Shown here: positions 10,501 through 22,949 of the stretch, one piece after another
How positions within the stretch are numbered: the stretch's first letter is position 1
Layout: every line of letters starts with the position of its first letter
Source of the DNA: Gnetum montanum
Lineage: Eukaryota; Streptophyta; Gnetopsida; Gnetales; Gnetaceae
Assembly (NCBI GenBank): GCA_015680685.1
Contig: MNCI01000161.1
Span: 115,373 to 179,372 of the forward strand
Direction of reading: 5' to 3'
Length of the DNA: 64,000 nt
The notes under the pieces: generated by a model
The model's input: the letters and a program-made list of their open reading frames with translations, nothing else
Told to the model about the DNA's origin: nothing
Databases searched by the model: none
Translations under genes and position numbers: made by a program

Positions 10501-12302
10501 CATGTGAGAGTGTTCTGGGGAAGGCCTGGGATCAGAAGAGGGGATAAATGGTCTTGGCAACCTCCAACTTGATCTTTTCACAAGGAATCCCCTTCATGTC
10601 CTTCTTAGTCCCCAGCCACTCCTCTAGCTCTTCCTGACATTTGAGGCTTCTCCTCGACTTTTCTTCTATGGGAAGACCATCGGAGGGGACACCAAAAAGG
10701 TCAATAAACAGCTGAGCGTCAATGTCAAAATGTACACGCATGTTACGCACGCGCGTGCAAAAACGTTTAGCCCCCTTGCTGAAGGAGTTAACCAGGGTTA
10801 GCATTTCACTTACAGGGACATTAGCGGTTACAGCCAAGAACAAATGCATTAGCCTCACCTCCCGCAGCTTAGTAACCAACGTAGTTAGGGCTGTTGCGTG
10901 GCCAAGCCAGCGTTGTGCTTCCTTTATGTCGCCATACCGTAAGAGGAGGGTATTCGCCTCACGGCCAGAAATCATGATAGTAACTTCCCGAGATTCCCTA
11001 ACTAATAACACAAAGACAATGTTATACAACATTTCAAACAATAATATCTTGTAACTAATTGTAACGCCGAAACCTTACCAGGGCCGAATGGCAAAGGAAA
11101 TGGAGGAAGCTTCTTTTGCACGTCCGTGAGGGTGAGGGGTGGGTTCAAAGTCCATTCCTCATGCAACCACTCAAGGCTCTGACAATTCTTGAAAGAATCA
11201 GAGTAACGGGTGGGATACTCAGGAATCTCAAAGGTCATTTTCCCCATGACATCGGCGCGTACATTGCTAGTGGACGTAAACTCATTTATCGCGCTTTCGG
11301 TCAGGGACAATGTATCATTATTGCCCAATAACCCATTTTTTTTTGATGAAGAACCTGTATCATATAGCGCATTACTATCCTACGCTCTACAAGTTTAAAC
11401 ATTAGAAAATATATTAACATCACTGCAAGTAAAACGACTTACCCACCTGAGTAATACACCGTGCCTGGTGGATTATGAAAGTAGGTTGAGACATGATGGG
11501 CTACGAACAAAGTGTTATAGGCATGATAACAACTAAATCTAGGCATCTTCCAAATCCAACTTAAATACCTCAATCCTTTGGTGCTAAGTTCACGATCTTG
11601 AGGTCAACCAGTGTCAATAGCTCTGTCTATCAGGAAAGCCAAAATGCCCTATGTAGAACCGACTAACAAATTTTCCAAAATGGCTGCAGCCACATCGCCC
11701 AGCAAATGCGACCAAACGATGATGCTGTAATTATGCAACAAAAGCTACAAGAACTCCATCGCACCCTTCAAGAACCATATTGCCTTCCCCTGTAGGCAAG
11801 TTTGAGGGGGAGGAACATTGGCTACGGGAGGGTTTATAGAACACAAAACCCTGACTATGTCCAAAACAATTGGGACAGGTTTCACCATTATGCTATACAG
11901 AACATAAACACGTTACCATCAGATAAAAGACTAAATCTAGATTTCATTGCATGCTTAGGAAAACTACAAATTATGCTTTAGCCATGCAGCCAAAATTGCT
12001 TAAACCCTTGCAATAGTACAAGGTTTATCTCAGACAATGGCGATAGATGCAATATCGCTATCTAAACCCTTGTTTTAATACAAGGTCTATATATCAAAAC
12101 TCTAATTCATGCAGATAACTCAAAAGAATAAAATATATATATATATCACCGAAAGCAATGCGAATAAGTGAGAAATGGCGTACCAATTCAGGGGAGTAAC
12201 ATCTCGTACTTCGACCAAGGCCTGCGAAGCGCACTGCAGACTCCCCTGCACTTCATCGATTTTTGCCAATTTGGCATTCTTTCCTCTCACCTTCGACGCC
12301 AT
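7585..12302 (-). pseudogene. Antisense multi-exon accessory gene, copy A (middle replaced)
   Basis: Minus-strand gene between protease and reverse transcriptase. Exons: 12302-12184 (starts MASKVRGKNAKL), 11892-11443, 11354-11079, 11001 to about 10130, then 8714-7897 and 7818-7585 (stop TAA). The missing 3' part of exon 4 and exons 5-6 were replaced by a GC-rich segment (8761-10129). Exon 7 encodes a charged coiled coil (SEKERMSLTREVRDLRSRC). Exon 8 gives 77 acidic residues, complete only in this copy. Exon lengths equal copy B for exons 1 and 2 (119 and 450 bp); exon 3 has one extra base, a frameshift. Two in-frame TAG codons in exon 2 are shared with copy B. The exon 7 donor is lost here (ATTAAGT against GTAAGT in copy B). 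I do not recognise the product family. Confidence 0.75.
8761..10129 (+). pseudogene. GC-rich inserted gene fragment: globular domain, Pro-rich linker, coiled coil
   Basis: Copy A departs from copy B right after TAACCTTA (8760) and rejoins at CCTACGCT (about 10129). The 1.37 kb between is strikingly GC-rich compared with its AT-rich surroundings. One frame from 8770 is open except for a single TAG at 9502. Residues about 25-65 contain FFRGRVVRLTEAALANYLGI, a pattern like that in plant retrotransposon accessory proteins. Then come EGTRVNLSRFFLEALHL, a Pro/Ala/Ser-rich linker and a Gln/Glu/Arg coiled coil (about 9505-9790). Part of it resembles antisense exon 4 (EEGTQFDWVSYFAEGLRI), but it is coded on the other strand. 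Origin and function are unknown. Confidence 0.6.
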
Positions 12303-12436
12303 AGTTACAATTCTATAAACCTTCACAAATAATACACTGCTATCTTTTGATCTTTCTCTCTCTCTCTCTCTGCGATAGCTGAATTCGAATTTGTAATAGC
12401 CAACAGCCTGTTTTGGATAAGAACCGCCTACTTATA
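12303..12436 (-). promoter_or_regulatory. Putative promoter and leader of antisense gene, copy A
   Basis: On the minus strand, TATAAGT (12436-12430) lies about 130 bp before the ATG at 12302; copy B has TATAAAT at the same place. The leader contains a purine-rich GAGAGAGA tract (about 12355-12371 on the plus strand as TCTC). Confidence 0.45.
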
Positions 12437-12780
12437 ATATGCAAGACTAACCAACTTGATGCCCGATTAAAGTGAGACTTGCCCAAATGCTCGTGTGAGC
12501 ATGAGCTGGAACTCGAAGATCAAGGCATTAATGCAGCAAATATCGCATGCATTACGGTCTGAAATGACCTTAAACTACTACACCTTATTACTTCGTAATC
12601 GGGTCACATTAATTACAGGCTTTTCACGGTATTCAAAATTTAGTTAGCTCATCACGCTCAGCAATGTCATACCATACTTTTTCAAACTACACCAAGCATC
12701 ATACACTAATACTTGTGGCATTTAACTTAGCATTTTCCTAATCACTTTCATATTTGGCAATTTTGCAAGACAGTTGGCAA
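12437..12780. other. Spacer between antisense promoter and reverse transcriptase, copy A
   Basis: No gene seen. The 3' end (about 12738-12767) would hold the acceptor of the proposed sense intron. In copy A the acceptor reads TTTTGCAAGAC where copy B has TTTTGTAGGAC, so it looks mutated here. Confidence 0.5.
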
Positions 12781-14900
12781 ATGGACGCAACTTTATCTAC
12801 ACCCCTAGCCTTAACAGGCCCACATGGGGAAATCATTAGACAATTTGATCTCACACTAGGAGAAACTAACCTTTCCCTCAATGATGTGACCATAGCCACA
12901 TTGAAAACATCTCTAGACTGGCCAGAACAATTGACGTGCACATTAGATCTAGAGGATGGAGATGTAACCAAAGACCCCCTCAACGAGGTCCCTATGGTTA
13001 CGCATAAAGGTGAGAATAAAAATCTTAAGGTTAGTTCTCTACTGGACCAAAAGGCACATGACAATATAAAACAGGTGCTCCAGAATAACGTTACAGTATT
13101 CGCATGGTCATATGAAGATATGCCGGAACTAGATCCAAGGCTAATACAACACAACATAATTCTAGACCCCCATATTAAAGCAATTAGACAAAAGGCCCAG
13201 AAAATTAAGCCAGAAGTCACGCTAGTAGTACGTGATGAAATTACTATACTGTACCAGGCTAATTTCATCTGTGCAATCGATTACTCAGACTGGGTATCTA
13301 ACATTGTAGTTGTCCCTAAGAAGACCGGAGGGATACGCATTTGCATAGACTTCCGGGACTTGAACAAAGCCACAGTCAAAGATAATTTCCCGCTACCGAG
13401 TATCGACCAACTAGTAGATACAACCGCTGGGCATGCGCTTTTATCCTTCATGGATGGCGTTTCAGGCTATAATCAGATTCGCATCAACCCAGAACACCAG
13501 CTGACCACAACATTCATCACACCCTGGGGGACCTTCTGTTACACTATGATGCCTTTTGGTTTAAAAAATGCTGAAGCTACGTATCAATGAGCTATGATGT
13601 ACATCTTTAGTGATTATCTCCTAGGAAGATTGAATGATTATGTTGATGATATAGTTTTTAAGTCCGTAAGGTCGGAAGATCATTTAGAGGACCTGGAGTT
13701 AGTCCTTAAAAGATGCTCTAAATACGACCTCCGGCTCAACCCAAAGAAGTGTGTATTCAGAGTCAAAACTGAGCGCATGCTAGGGTTTGTGGTGTCAGAA
13801 ACTAGCATACGAGTAGACCCTGACAAGGTCAAGGCCATTGTTGAATTGACACCCCCTACAAATCTCAAGCAATTACGCGAGTTGCAAGGGCGATTACAGT
13901 TTATTAGGCGGTTCATCTCAAGATTAACAGATAAATTACACCCTATGCAGCATCTACTTAAAAAGGGGGTTAATTTTGAATGGACAGACAATTATTAGCA
14001 TGCGTTTGACAACTTGAAACAAGAACTTCAACACTTGCCAACAGTATTCCCACCACAAAGGGATCAGTCATTCTACATTTACCTCGCAACCTCAGACGTA
14101 GCCCTAGCTGCATTACTCTACCAAAAGCGAGGTGATGGGTCAGAAGTACCCATCTACTACTTGAGTCATGCTCTATGTGCGTATGAAACAAGGTATAATG
14201 AAGTAGAGCGTAATTGTTTAGCATTAGTGTTTGCGCTCAAAAAGTGCAGACACTACCTCTTCCGTAGCAAAGTCAATGTAATCTGCAAGAATAACATCCT
14301 TAGAGCTATTAAGCACAACCTATATCAAAGTAGTAGGATAGCTCGTTGGAAAGCTATCACGGCAGAATTCGATCTGCATTACATTGGTCAATCTTCTACG
14401 AAAGGCCAAGTGATAGCCGACCAACTAATGACATCACCTATTGACAGTCAGGTGACGATAGAGCCTGAATTTCTCGACGAACATGTACATAGTCTAAGCC
14501 CTATTCTAACAAGCCTCGAAGCAACGTTACATTTTGATGGAGCTTCAACCGCTAGAGGCGGCAGTGCCACCACAGTCATTACGCTATCACTTGAGGATGT
14601 GCATCTGCATGTCTATCGCTTAACCTTCCCCTTTACGAACAATGTGGCAGAATACGAGGGGCTCCTTAGGGGACTATCAATAGCCAGAGAGCTTAACGTT
14701 CAACACTTGGCGATTAGGAGCGATTCGATGCTCGTGATAAATCAAATCACAGGAGTCTCCGCCTGCAAGGTTGTACATTTACAGCCCTACTACGATATGG
14801 CTAAAGATCTTCTGAAGCAGTTCATAACAACCGATGTCCAACACGTGCCTCAAAATGACAACATGTTAACCGATGCACTGGCTACATTAGCATTGAATGT
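12781..14900 (+). pseudogene. Tat reverse transcriptase, RNase H and archaeal-type RNase H, copy A
   Basis: The frame opens at MDATLSTPLAL. RT motifs follow: WVSNIVVVPKKTGGIRICID, FMDGVSGYNQIRINPEH, MMPFGLKNAEATYQ and the catalytic YVDD at 13639-13650. The RNase H region runs to about 14440 (IYYLSHALCAYETRYNEVE, then LDLHYIGQ-like FDLHYIGQ). The second RNase H spans about 14523-14900 with LHFDGAST, FTNNVAEYEGLLRGLSIA, LVINQITG and DALATLAL; this duplicated RNase H is the mark of the Tat lineage. Stops at 13588 (TGA) and 13999 (TAG) break the frame. The protein copies retroelement RNA into DNA and removes the RNA strand. Confidence 0.9.
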
Positions 14901-14979
14901 GTCACCGCATCTATTTGACACTTGTCCCACCTTAATGACAAAGTGTGCAGATCCTGTCATTCAGACGGCACAAATATCT

Positions 14980-16250
14980 TCACTGCTCATGGATGAAACG
15001 CCAGAATGGTACGATAACATTAAAACTTACCTCCTGCATGGTGAACCACCACATGAGCTAACACGTGCACAAAAAGATGCAATTCGCAAGCGAGCTAGGC
15101 AATACGTCATCATAGGAGATAGTACTCTTTGTAGACGCTCTTTCGATGGAATGTTGCTTACTTACGTTAACAAAGACCAAGCACAAGTTATAGTCAGCGA
15201 AGTTCACGAGGGACTATGTGGAGGACACGTAGCTCCATGGGCCATGGCCACTAAAATCCGTCGCTTAGGGTATTATTGGCCATATATGGAAAAAGACTGT
15301 CTTACAAAGGTTAAAACATGCGACACATGTCAGTGTTACGTGAACCTTATACATGTGTCGCCTACAGAACTACACACGACGTAGATTACATGACCCTTCC
15401 AATGATGGGGATTAGACATTATAGGGCCTATCACACCAAAATCTTCCATAGGACACAGCTTCATAATCACCACTACCGAGTATTTCACGAAGTGGTTTGA
15501 AGCCATCCCTTTGAGAAAGATCACATCTCAACAGGTCTGCCATTTTATTTTGGACAACATCGTAACTAGATTTGGCCTCCCGATGACTATCATGACTAAC
15601 AATGGGTCACAATTTAGCAGTGTGGAAACCAAATCTTTTTGTGATAGCCTTGGTATCAAAAAATCTTTTTCCTCGCCTTATTACCCGCAAGCGAATGGTT
15701 AAGCTGAAGCAACAAATAAGGTCATTATCAATTTGCTCAAGAAAATGCTCAACAGTAACAAAAGACGATGACATGAAAAGATCCTCTACGTGCTATGGGC
15801 GTATCGTACCACATGTAGAACAGCTACAGACTATACACCTTATAGTCTAGTCTATGGATCTGTGGTGGTGCTGCCCCTTGAATTACAAGTTCCTTCTCTG
15901 CGGATGGTCCTCTCCACGATTATAAATGACACTCAACACACCGAGTCTCAGATCATGGATTTGGATTTAGTAGAGGAGAAGCGAATACAAACACTTGATA
16001 CCATCGAAAAGTATCAAGAGATAAGCAGAGGCAGAAGCACCATCATAATCTTCAACAACGTCTGATCAAGAAAGGAGATTTGGTTCTCAAGGTCGTTCAC
16101 GAACCAGTAGGCAAATTCTCTACAAACTGGGAGGGCCCTTTCTTAGTAGCTAGCGTATATGGCAACGGTGCATTCAAGCTAGCAAACATCAACGGCAACA
16201 AGTTATCAAATCCCATGAACCATATATACTTGAAGCGGTACTACATCTAG
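14980..16250 (+). pseudogene. Tat integrase, copy A (inactive)
   Basis: The N-terminal HHCC zinc region is seen at HEGLCGGHVAPWAM and CDTCQ (about 15205-15335). A frameshift near 15380 breaks the catalytic core. The second catalytic residue, normally Asp in a TDNG-like motif, is Asn (TNNGSQF, codon 15598-15600), as in copy B. The C-terminal part has GPFLVASVYGNGAFKL and NHIYLKRYYI, then stops at 16248. Integrase joins element DNA to the chromosome; this one cannot work. Confidence 0.85.
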
Positions 16251-16284
16251 CTGCATATCCAGTGTTAACATCAACATCAGGCAC

Positions 16285-16830
16285 AACCATCGTTCGCTAC
16301 AATGTAAAACTGGCATTCTCTTCACGCGTCCATCACGACACTAAATTGGCAATGATCGTCCACTACGATGTAAAACTGGCACTTTCTTCACGCATCCGTC
16401 ATGACGCTAAACTGGCAACGATCGTCCACCACGACGTAAAACTGGCAAATTGCAATCGTCCGCTACGATGTAAAACTGGCAGTGTTGTAGAAGTCCGCCA
16501 AGACATAAAACTGGCATTTCCTGCACGTGTCCACCATGATGCTAAACTGGCACTGACTGTCTGCCATGACATAAAACTGGCAAAGGTAAGCATCCATCTG
16601 CTGAGACATAAAACCAGCATAGACTTGTCCCTGGGTCACGACATGAAACTGACATCCACAGCACAGTCTCCTGAGACCATCAATCAGCTCTACCGTCGTC
16701 CGCTACGACGTAAAACTAGCATTTTTTAGTTCACCCAGACTTTAAACCTAGATCATAGTCTGTTGGGACTTAAAGCCAGCAACAACAGTCTACCAAGACT
16801 TAAAACTAGGACCTACAGACTGCCAACATA
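16285..16830 (+). repeat. TAAAACTGGCA short-repeat field, copy A
   Basis: About 14 irregular units of 25-60 bp, each ending in a core like TACGACGTAAAACTGGCA, often preceded by CGTCCGC. It follows the integrase stop directly. The same field is at 32050-32590 (copy B) and 61320-61660 (third element). Confidence 0.85.
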
Positions 16831-17960
16831 CAAATCAAGTGAGTGTAAAGGTCTCTGTGTGGCTGCAAAACTAACGGGGTGGGATGTTGGGACAGCCCCA
16901 GCATCGTTACTTCATAGGCATTCTGTTGATTCCTCGGATATGCTGAAAGGCATACTACTGATCCCTCAGAGATGCCGTCACTACACCCATTTCAGCGGTG
17001 GCACCTTTGAAGGGTCAGTTTCGTCACCCGAAGCCCCAAAGGAGTTCTCACCAACCATGACCTTGGGGATCTTCGTTCATCATCACTATCAGACTCTGGC
17101 TTCACAGATTCACCTAGCTGGTTCTTTGCATAGCCAGTTAGGTGTGATGAGTCTGATTTTTGAAGACGATATGCTGCACCGAGCATCAACATTGAGACCC
17201 TGGCCTCTTGCTATGGTCCCTTACCCATGGCCCACTCACTCCTTCTCGCCCTGGACAGTACTTGTTTCAACAACTTCTCTGACGATTCGGCTGAGCAATG
17301 GTGTCCTCTATTTTCTTTTTTGATTACAGGTTACTTGCTATGAGGACATCGTTCAAAAGTGCGTTCACCTGAGCAGTGAAGTAAAGACAGCATTTTGAGA
17401 TGGCCACTTAGGTTAGCCTGTCTACTTAGGAGTGCAACCCTATCTTCCTTATAATCTGATCTCTTGTTCCTATTCCCCTCCTTGGCCATTCCATCTATTT
17501 TCCTTGTACAAAATGTGAATACACAACATACACTTTCCGCATCTGCATTACAATCAAGTCCATGAACTGGTGCAACGCAACTCGCCTAATGGGCACCCAA
17601 AAAAAAGAAAGAGGGGGTCGGCAAAATGGATGAAAAACAACCCATCCAAGCCATTCGTCCATGCAAGCCCCTTTATCTACAATATGATGGTATAACTCCA
17701 TGCAAATGCAATCGCAGGAGAAAGCCTGATCACTTATGCACAAAAAGCCATACTCACACACTTGAGTCTTTCCCGAACCTCTCTCTTCTTGCCTCTGTCA
17801 GAATTCCACCCATACCGTTTTATCTTCCATTCTCCTCACTTCTACACTTCTAGATTGACAGGGTGACACCTGAGTGACCATCGATGGATGCTATTGGTAC
17901 TTTTACCCATCCGGTGTTTCGTATTCTTTGTCGACGTCTTTCAGGCAAACCCTCTAAACA
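16831..17960 (+). other. 3' untranslated region of copy A
   Basis: About 1.1 kb between the short repeats and the polypurine tract. Open frames occur but are neither conserved in length in copy B (32600-33735) nor recognisable. I see no gene. Confidence 0.6.
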
Positions 17961-17978
17961 TCAACAAAGAGGGGCCAT
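17961..17978 (+). other. Polypurine tract, copy A
   Basis: TCAACAAAGAGGGGCCAT directly abuts the TG of LTR 2; the purine core AAAGAGGGG is 17966-17974. Copy B has the same core at 33741-33749 and the third element has AAAGAGGGA before 62803. It primes plus-strand DNA synthesis. Confidence 0.8.
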
Positions 17979-19560
17979 TGAAACACCGCAAAAAATTACG
18001 AATTGGCCTAGGGCGAAGATTCACGACTCGGGCGAAAGTTTGTAGCAAAAATCCAGAAGACAGAACAAGATAAAGAGGCGCACAACATCAAGTCTCCAAA
18101 GTTTCTTAAAAATTCTAACTTTGCTTTGTTTTCTCTCTTTATGCCACATAGCGTGATGTCGCTCGACGTAATTATGTCTAATGTAGCGTGATATTGGAAG
18201 GTAGCTTACTTCGGTGAATACGACAAAGTTTAAGGCCTAAGCAGCGAACTACGACTTGTCGCATATTCCACCAAGTCTTTTGTTCAGGACTGAATTTACG
18301 CTCCATTACGCAGAGTAGCGTAATGAGCTTCAAGGAAGTCAAAGTCAGAGTCCAAAGGAGCGCGGCAAATTGACTTCTTTTTTGCAGATTGGTCGCTTTA
18401 CGCTTATTATGCTACGAAGTGTAAACAAGCGTAACTTGTTGTGAGGTTGACTATTTTTACGCTCCATTACGCTTTATGGTGTAAATAAATGCAAAGTAGC
18501 TTGAGTTAACTACTTTTATGCTCTATTACGCTCTGCCATGCTATGCAGCATAAACAAGCGTAATATAGTGTAAAGTCAGCTAAGGCAGCCCCATACATGC
18601 ACCTGCTATCCATACGCAGCAATATGCTTATCAGCGTATCGCAGCGTAATCATGAGGCGGCTTTAGCAGGAGTGGTTTAAACGTACTTCGCCCCCCCCCC
18701 CCCCCCAAAATATAATGCGGCATGACCAGCTTTAACATAAAAATTGTCAAGTCAACAGTGTTTTGAAAGTTTGAGACACGTGTCATCAAGACCGTGCCTT
18801 CCCATATGATGCTGAACTTATAAATACCCCAGTTGACAAAAAGAGGAGGGACTTTTTCTTGTTCTGAAAGACATAAGGCATTGTTTGGGCATTGGCAACA
18901 AGAGCGATTAGTCGTCTTGGCGAAAACATTATCCTCTTCATTGGCGATCATTAATAGCTTTAAGCAAAGATTACCAATGGAAAAAAGGAGTAGATCAGAG
19001 ATCAAGAGATCATCTGGTACGATTGGCAAGGTTTATTGATCAAAAATAGTTGATCGATAGACATCCAAGCTTGACCTTCCTTGCATTCCACTTTTGGCTT
19101 ACGAGGTAGACCAACCTTCATTCTGTTCTCCCTTTGAAATAGTTTTCTTGTTGTTTTGTGTATGCTTTACACAAAGATAAACGAAGTCTACCATTGGAAC
19201 GTTGTATGCAATATATTCAGCCTTCGAGTCAAATCATAGATCTTGGAATTATGCATCTTTTCTAAATCTGATCTTCCTTGTTGCGTTGACGTTATCATTA
19301 TTTCAAGTTCTTTACATTGTTTTCTACTCCTTCTATGATTCATTGAATTAATTCGTTTTGTGGAATATATATATAATATATATACTATCACGATATTCGA
19401 TAATTTACAGATTAAGTAAGTTCCTTTTTGATCGACAAGACCATTCAGGGCACCTCGAATCTGTTTTCTCCAGCACGGCCCTCACACGGATCCGTGGTTA
19501 AGACTATGTACATGGATCTTCGCTCGGTATTCCCAGTGACTGACGTTTTCCATTGTTACA
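17979..19560 (+). repeat. LTR 2 of Tat array (shared middle LTR)
   Basis: Starts TGAAACACCG, ends GTTACA, about 1,582 bp. It is bordered by copy A's polypurine tract and copy B's PBS and has no target duplication, so it serves both units. It has private changes, for example a short loss of the ATTACGCAAC segment near 18149. TATA box at 18829-18836; poly-C tract of 16 at 18691-18706. Confidence 0.9.
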
Positions 19561-19566
19561 GTTTTC

Positions 19567-19584
19567 TGGCATTAGAAGGAGGGC
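19567..19584 (+). other. Putative primer-binding site, copy B
   Basis: TGGCATTAGAAGGAGGGC, six bases past the LTR end, matching copy A's site apart from two transitions. Confidence 0.65.
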
Positions 19585-19808
19585 TGAACCTCCGATCCGT
19601 ATTTTACAGGTAACCCTGTAAGCAATCTGTACCCACATTCACATAACGTAAACGTAATACCTCTAGGGAAGTTTATCAAATCGTGTGGTGTAGATTGGTC
19701 ACAGTAACGATTCCTTTGGAATCCTACAGGGTAGAAAGCCCAATCACAATTCCATTTGGCTGTCACCTTTTAAATCTTTTCATTTGTTGTTATCAATCTA
19801 TCTGAGAG

Positions 19809-22800
19809 ATGGATTCTGCACATACAACCATTGCCGCTATGATCGCCACTGACTCAGGTGCCATAACTGTAAATCCCATTACCATTCCCGAATCAACTTT
19901 CAGCATGATAGGACCTCAGGGACCGTCGCATTGTTCATTGCAATTACAGGGCAAGGATCCTTCACTTACCATCTTGACTCCTGAAGAGTATACTTTCATT
20001 TGCGTGAAGATCCAGGCAAAGCTTGCCCTTAGCCGAGCCGAGATGGAAGCAAAACAGAATTACGAGCTGATCCACAAAGGGGGTCAAGACTTCACCCCTA
20101 CTACATATGACATAATCCCCCTTACCGATCATTATCATGAACTCCTGTTCCAACTAGTTATGGCTAAGAATCAGACTACGCAGTCTATTCTAAAGCCTCA
20201 AAACGCGGACGAGGAGGAAGATGAATTCTCAGCTCAGTCTGAACACGTGGATTCATACCATACCCTCAACCCCCATACATATGTGAACCCCCTATTTAAT
20301 CCTCTCACCGGAGAAGCTACCCATCTCAACCCAATCATGACCACCCAAATGCATATTCCCATCGCCCTACAGGCCACCACATAATCATCGGTCTTGCAGG
20401 TACAAATGCCACCTCAAAATACCGTGGGAGTAATCCCCTCACCACATGTAATCAGTATTCCGTCAGTGATACCTACGTCTACCACCCGCCATTTCATTCC
20501 CCAAGTGTAGGTCCATACCATGCCTATAACCCACCTGGTGCAAAATCCGGTGCAAACCTTATCATCACAACCCATTGCAAGGAAATAGATCGCAACCACC
20601 ATTCAATTACAGCGATCTGTTCAACAACCTAAGGCTGGTAAGTGGATCACACCTGTTGCACAACACAATCAATCTACGTTCTACGATGTGCAACCCTTAG
20701 CTGCATCTACCACACATGTCCCATAGGTAACTGCACAACATCCTTACACCTTCCATCCTACACATCTGGCGACGACCAATTTTTTTGCACAGCCTATCGG
20801 GTGGTGGGTTTCACAGGCAGCTCCATCTATGGGGACAATCCCCGTTGCACCATTTTTCAGCCAAGTTATCGCTCCCTTCCCATTGCATGGTACTACTCTT
20901 CCAGTCCAACCCCTTGCTCCTCCAGCGCCAACTTCATCATCAACAAGTCTGGATCAAGCTTTTTTGCTTATTTAGACCCTCACCGAAGAAGTTAAGCAAA
21001 TTAAAGCTGTTAGCTCTGATACAATACAGGTCATGGATTTCTACCATGATGATCCCATCAGCCTAGTAGTCCCCATGCTATCGTTGCCTCTAGGGATGTC
21101 TTTGCCCCATCTTACTAAATACAATGGGGAAGGTGATCCTAATGCTCATCTCACTACCTTCAGGTCTGAATCCTTGCTACTACAACAATGGCCCCATACG
21201 ATTATCCATGTCTTTGCAATGTCTCTGGCAAGTAAGGCCTTGGATTGGTATCGAGCACTCCCTCACTCTTCCATCTCAACCTTGGAAGAGCTCCTAACAC
21301 AATTTGTAACTCACTTTAAATACAATTTAAAGCTGGAAATCACATTAGATCAACTTATGGGAGTGAAACAAGACTCGATCGAGCCAGTCCAGAAGTTTAT
21401 AAAGTGATGGAGCACTAATCTGAATGAAATCCATGAGCCTAACGCAGAAGCCCATCTGTTGGCTATTTTCAAAGGAGCAGTTAACGACTTTATCAAGTCT
21501 AAACTATACTACCTTGCCCCTCGCTCCCTGAGTCAATCCTTTGCGCAAACTAAGAGCATCCAAGATGCTACGGAGGCTAGTAAAGACCCAGCGTATGTGG
21601 CCTATAAGAACGCCAACAATAAGGGTAAAGACAAAGGTAAAATAGCAACGATGACAATAGTTGCGCTGGACGAGGGCGCCAAAAACAAGAATAACAAGAA
21701 GGCATCCACAACGCCTGCCAAGACCACAGCTAGTGCAAGCAGCACCAGTCAAGAAGCACTTGCCCCTGAACAACCCTCATAGTCAAAACCAAACTTCGAG
21801 CGTAAAGATCGTTTGAAATATACAGCCCTGCCTATAAAGCATTCGAAACTGCTGAAATAATTATTAGGAGCAGGATATATTCAAAACAAAAAAATATCTG
21901 AAGAAGCTCTACAACGTCACAGGCGTCATTATGAATTGCTGAAGAACCCTTCTTTAGCTCTACCCAACGAACCGTCAGTTCCTAAGTCTTTCAGGTTGGA
22001 TCGTTTTTGTGACTACCACCAGTTGTGTGGTCACAACACCAATTACTGCTGGCCATTGAAGGATGATATTCAATGCATGATTGAAAATGGTTCTTTGACA
22101 TTAGACAGCAGTAGTCCAACACATCCCAAAAACCAGGCGATGCATGTGTACAAAGATCCGTTAAACGCAAATAACGCAACGTACACCATCAACATGGTAA
22201 GTACGGACAATGAGGGAAAGGTACCGCCTAAGCAACCCTTTGTGTTACATGTACCTATCAATTCACCCCAAGGGGCAAGTTCTTCACTGGTAATTAGCAG
22301 CGCCTCGAGGCCACCCTTTGTTATTTGAATGCCCTCTCAAACTATAACTCAGTCTCACATTAACAATAAAGCTGCGGCCATGCCCACACCTACTCCTAAG
22401 GCACCTTTTATCCTTAGGGTACAAAAACCACCAGCTGCCCCTTTTACATAGGAGCGAGCCTCTAACCAAAACCATCAAATGCCATCCAATAAAAAAGGGG
22501 AAGGAGATGCACCAATTAACACAACCAAAGACTGCTCTATGCTAGGTTTTACTAAGCCCAGACCCTAGCTTTTGTACCTTCGCCTGCACCTCCTGGGCAA
22601 GTCAAAGGTACAAAAACATAGACACCTCCTCTCGGCAAAAAGAAATACAACCCTCTGACCGATGCTATTCCGCCTCCAAAAATTCGTCTCTTAGGGTGAA
22701 TGGAAGAGGAAAGAGCAGACAAGCCACTTAGCCAAGAGCGGGACCTCTTCGACGCATTTACGCAAGTCAAGCAGGATCTAAACCAGAAGAACACAACATT

Positions 22801-22850
22801 GAGTCTATATGACTTGCTTATGACATCTCAAAAGCACCATGAGGCTATGG
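19809..22850 (+). pseudogene. Tat gag, copy B (broken)
   Basis: Better kept than copy A: 191 codons stay open from the ATG at 19809 (MDSAHTTIAAMIATDSGAIT). The gag core at 21033-21407 has MDFYHDDPIS, LPHLTKYNGEGDPNAHLTTF and KALDWYRALPHSS. AHLLAIFKGAVNDFIKSKLY follows, then a Lys/Asn-rich stretch. The zinc-knuckle-like block is near 22000-22052 (CDYHQLCGH, NYCWPLKDDI). Stops are mainly TAG where copy A has CAG, for example VP-stop-VTAQ at about 20725 against VPQVTAQ in copy A. Confidence 0.85.
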
Positions 22851-22949
22851 TCTGTATGCTAACATCCATACCTATGGATGAAAGCTTACCAGCGGAAGAG
22901 GAAGCGATACATGCTGTCATGTTTCCCCCCACCGCTGAGCGACCTAAAC

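Noticed and set aside
16262-16729. 155-codon frame in the short-repeat field (and its counterpart at 32020-32619)
   Set aside because: The frame is a translation of the TAAAACTGGCA repeats; the product is repetitive and resembles no known protein, although the openness in both copies is noted.
16285-16830. CRISPR-like array of regular repeats
   Set aside because: Spacing is irregular, repeats are degenerate and the context is a plant retrotransposon.
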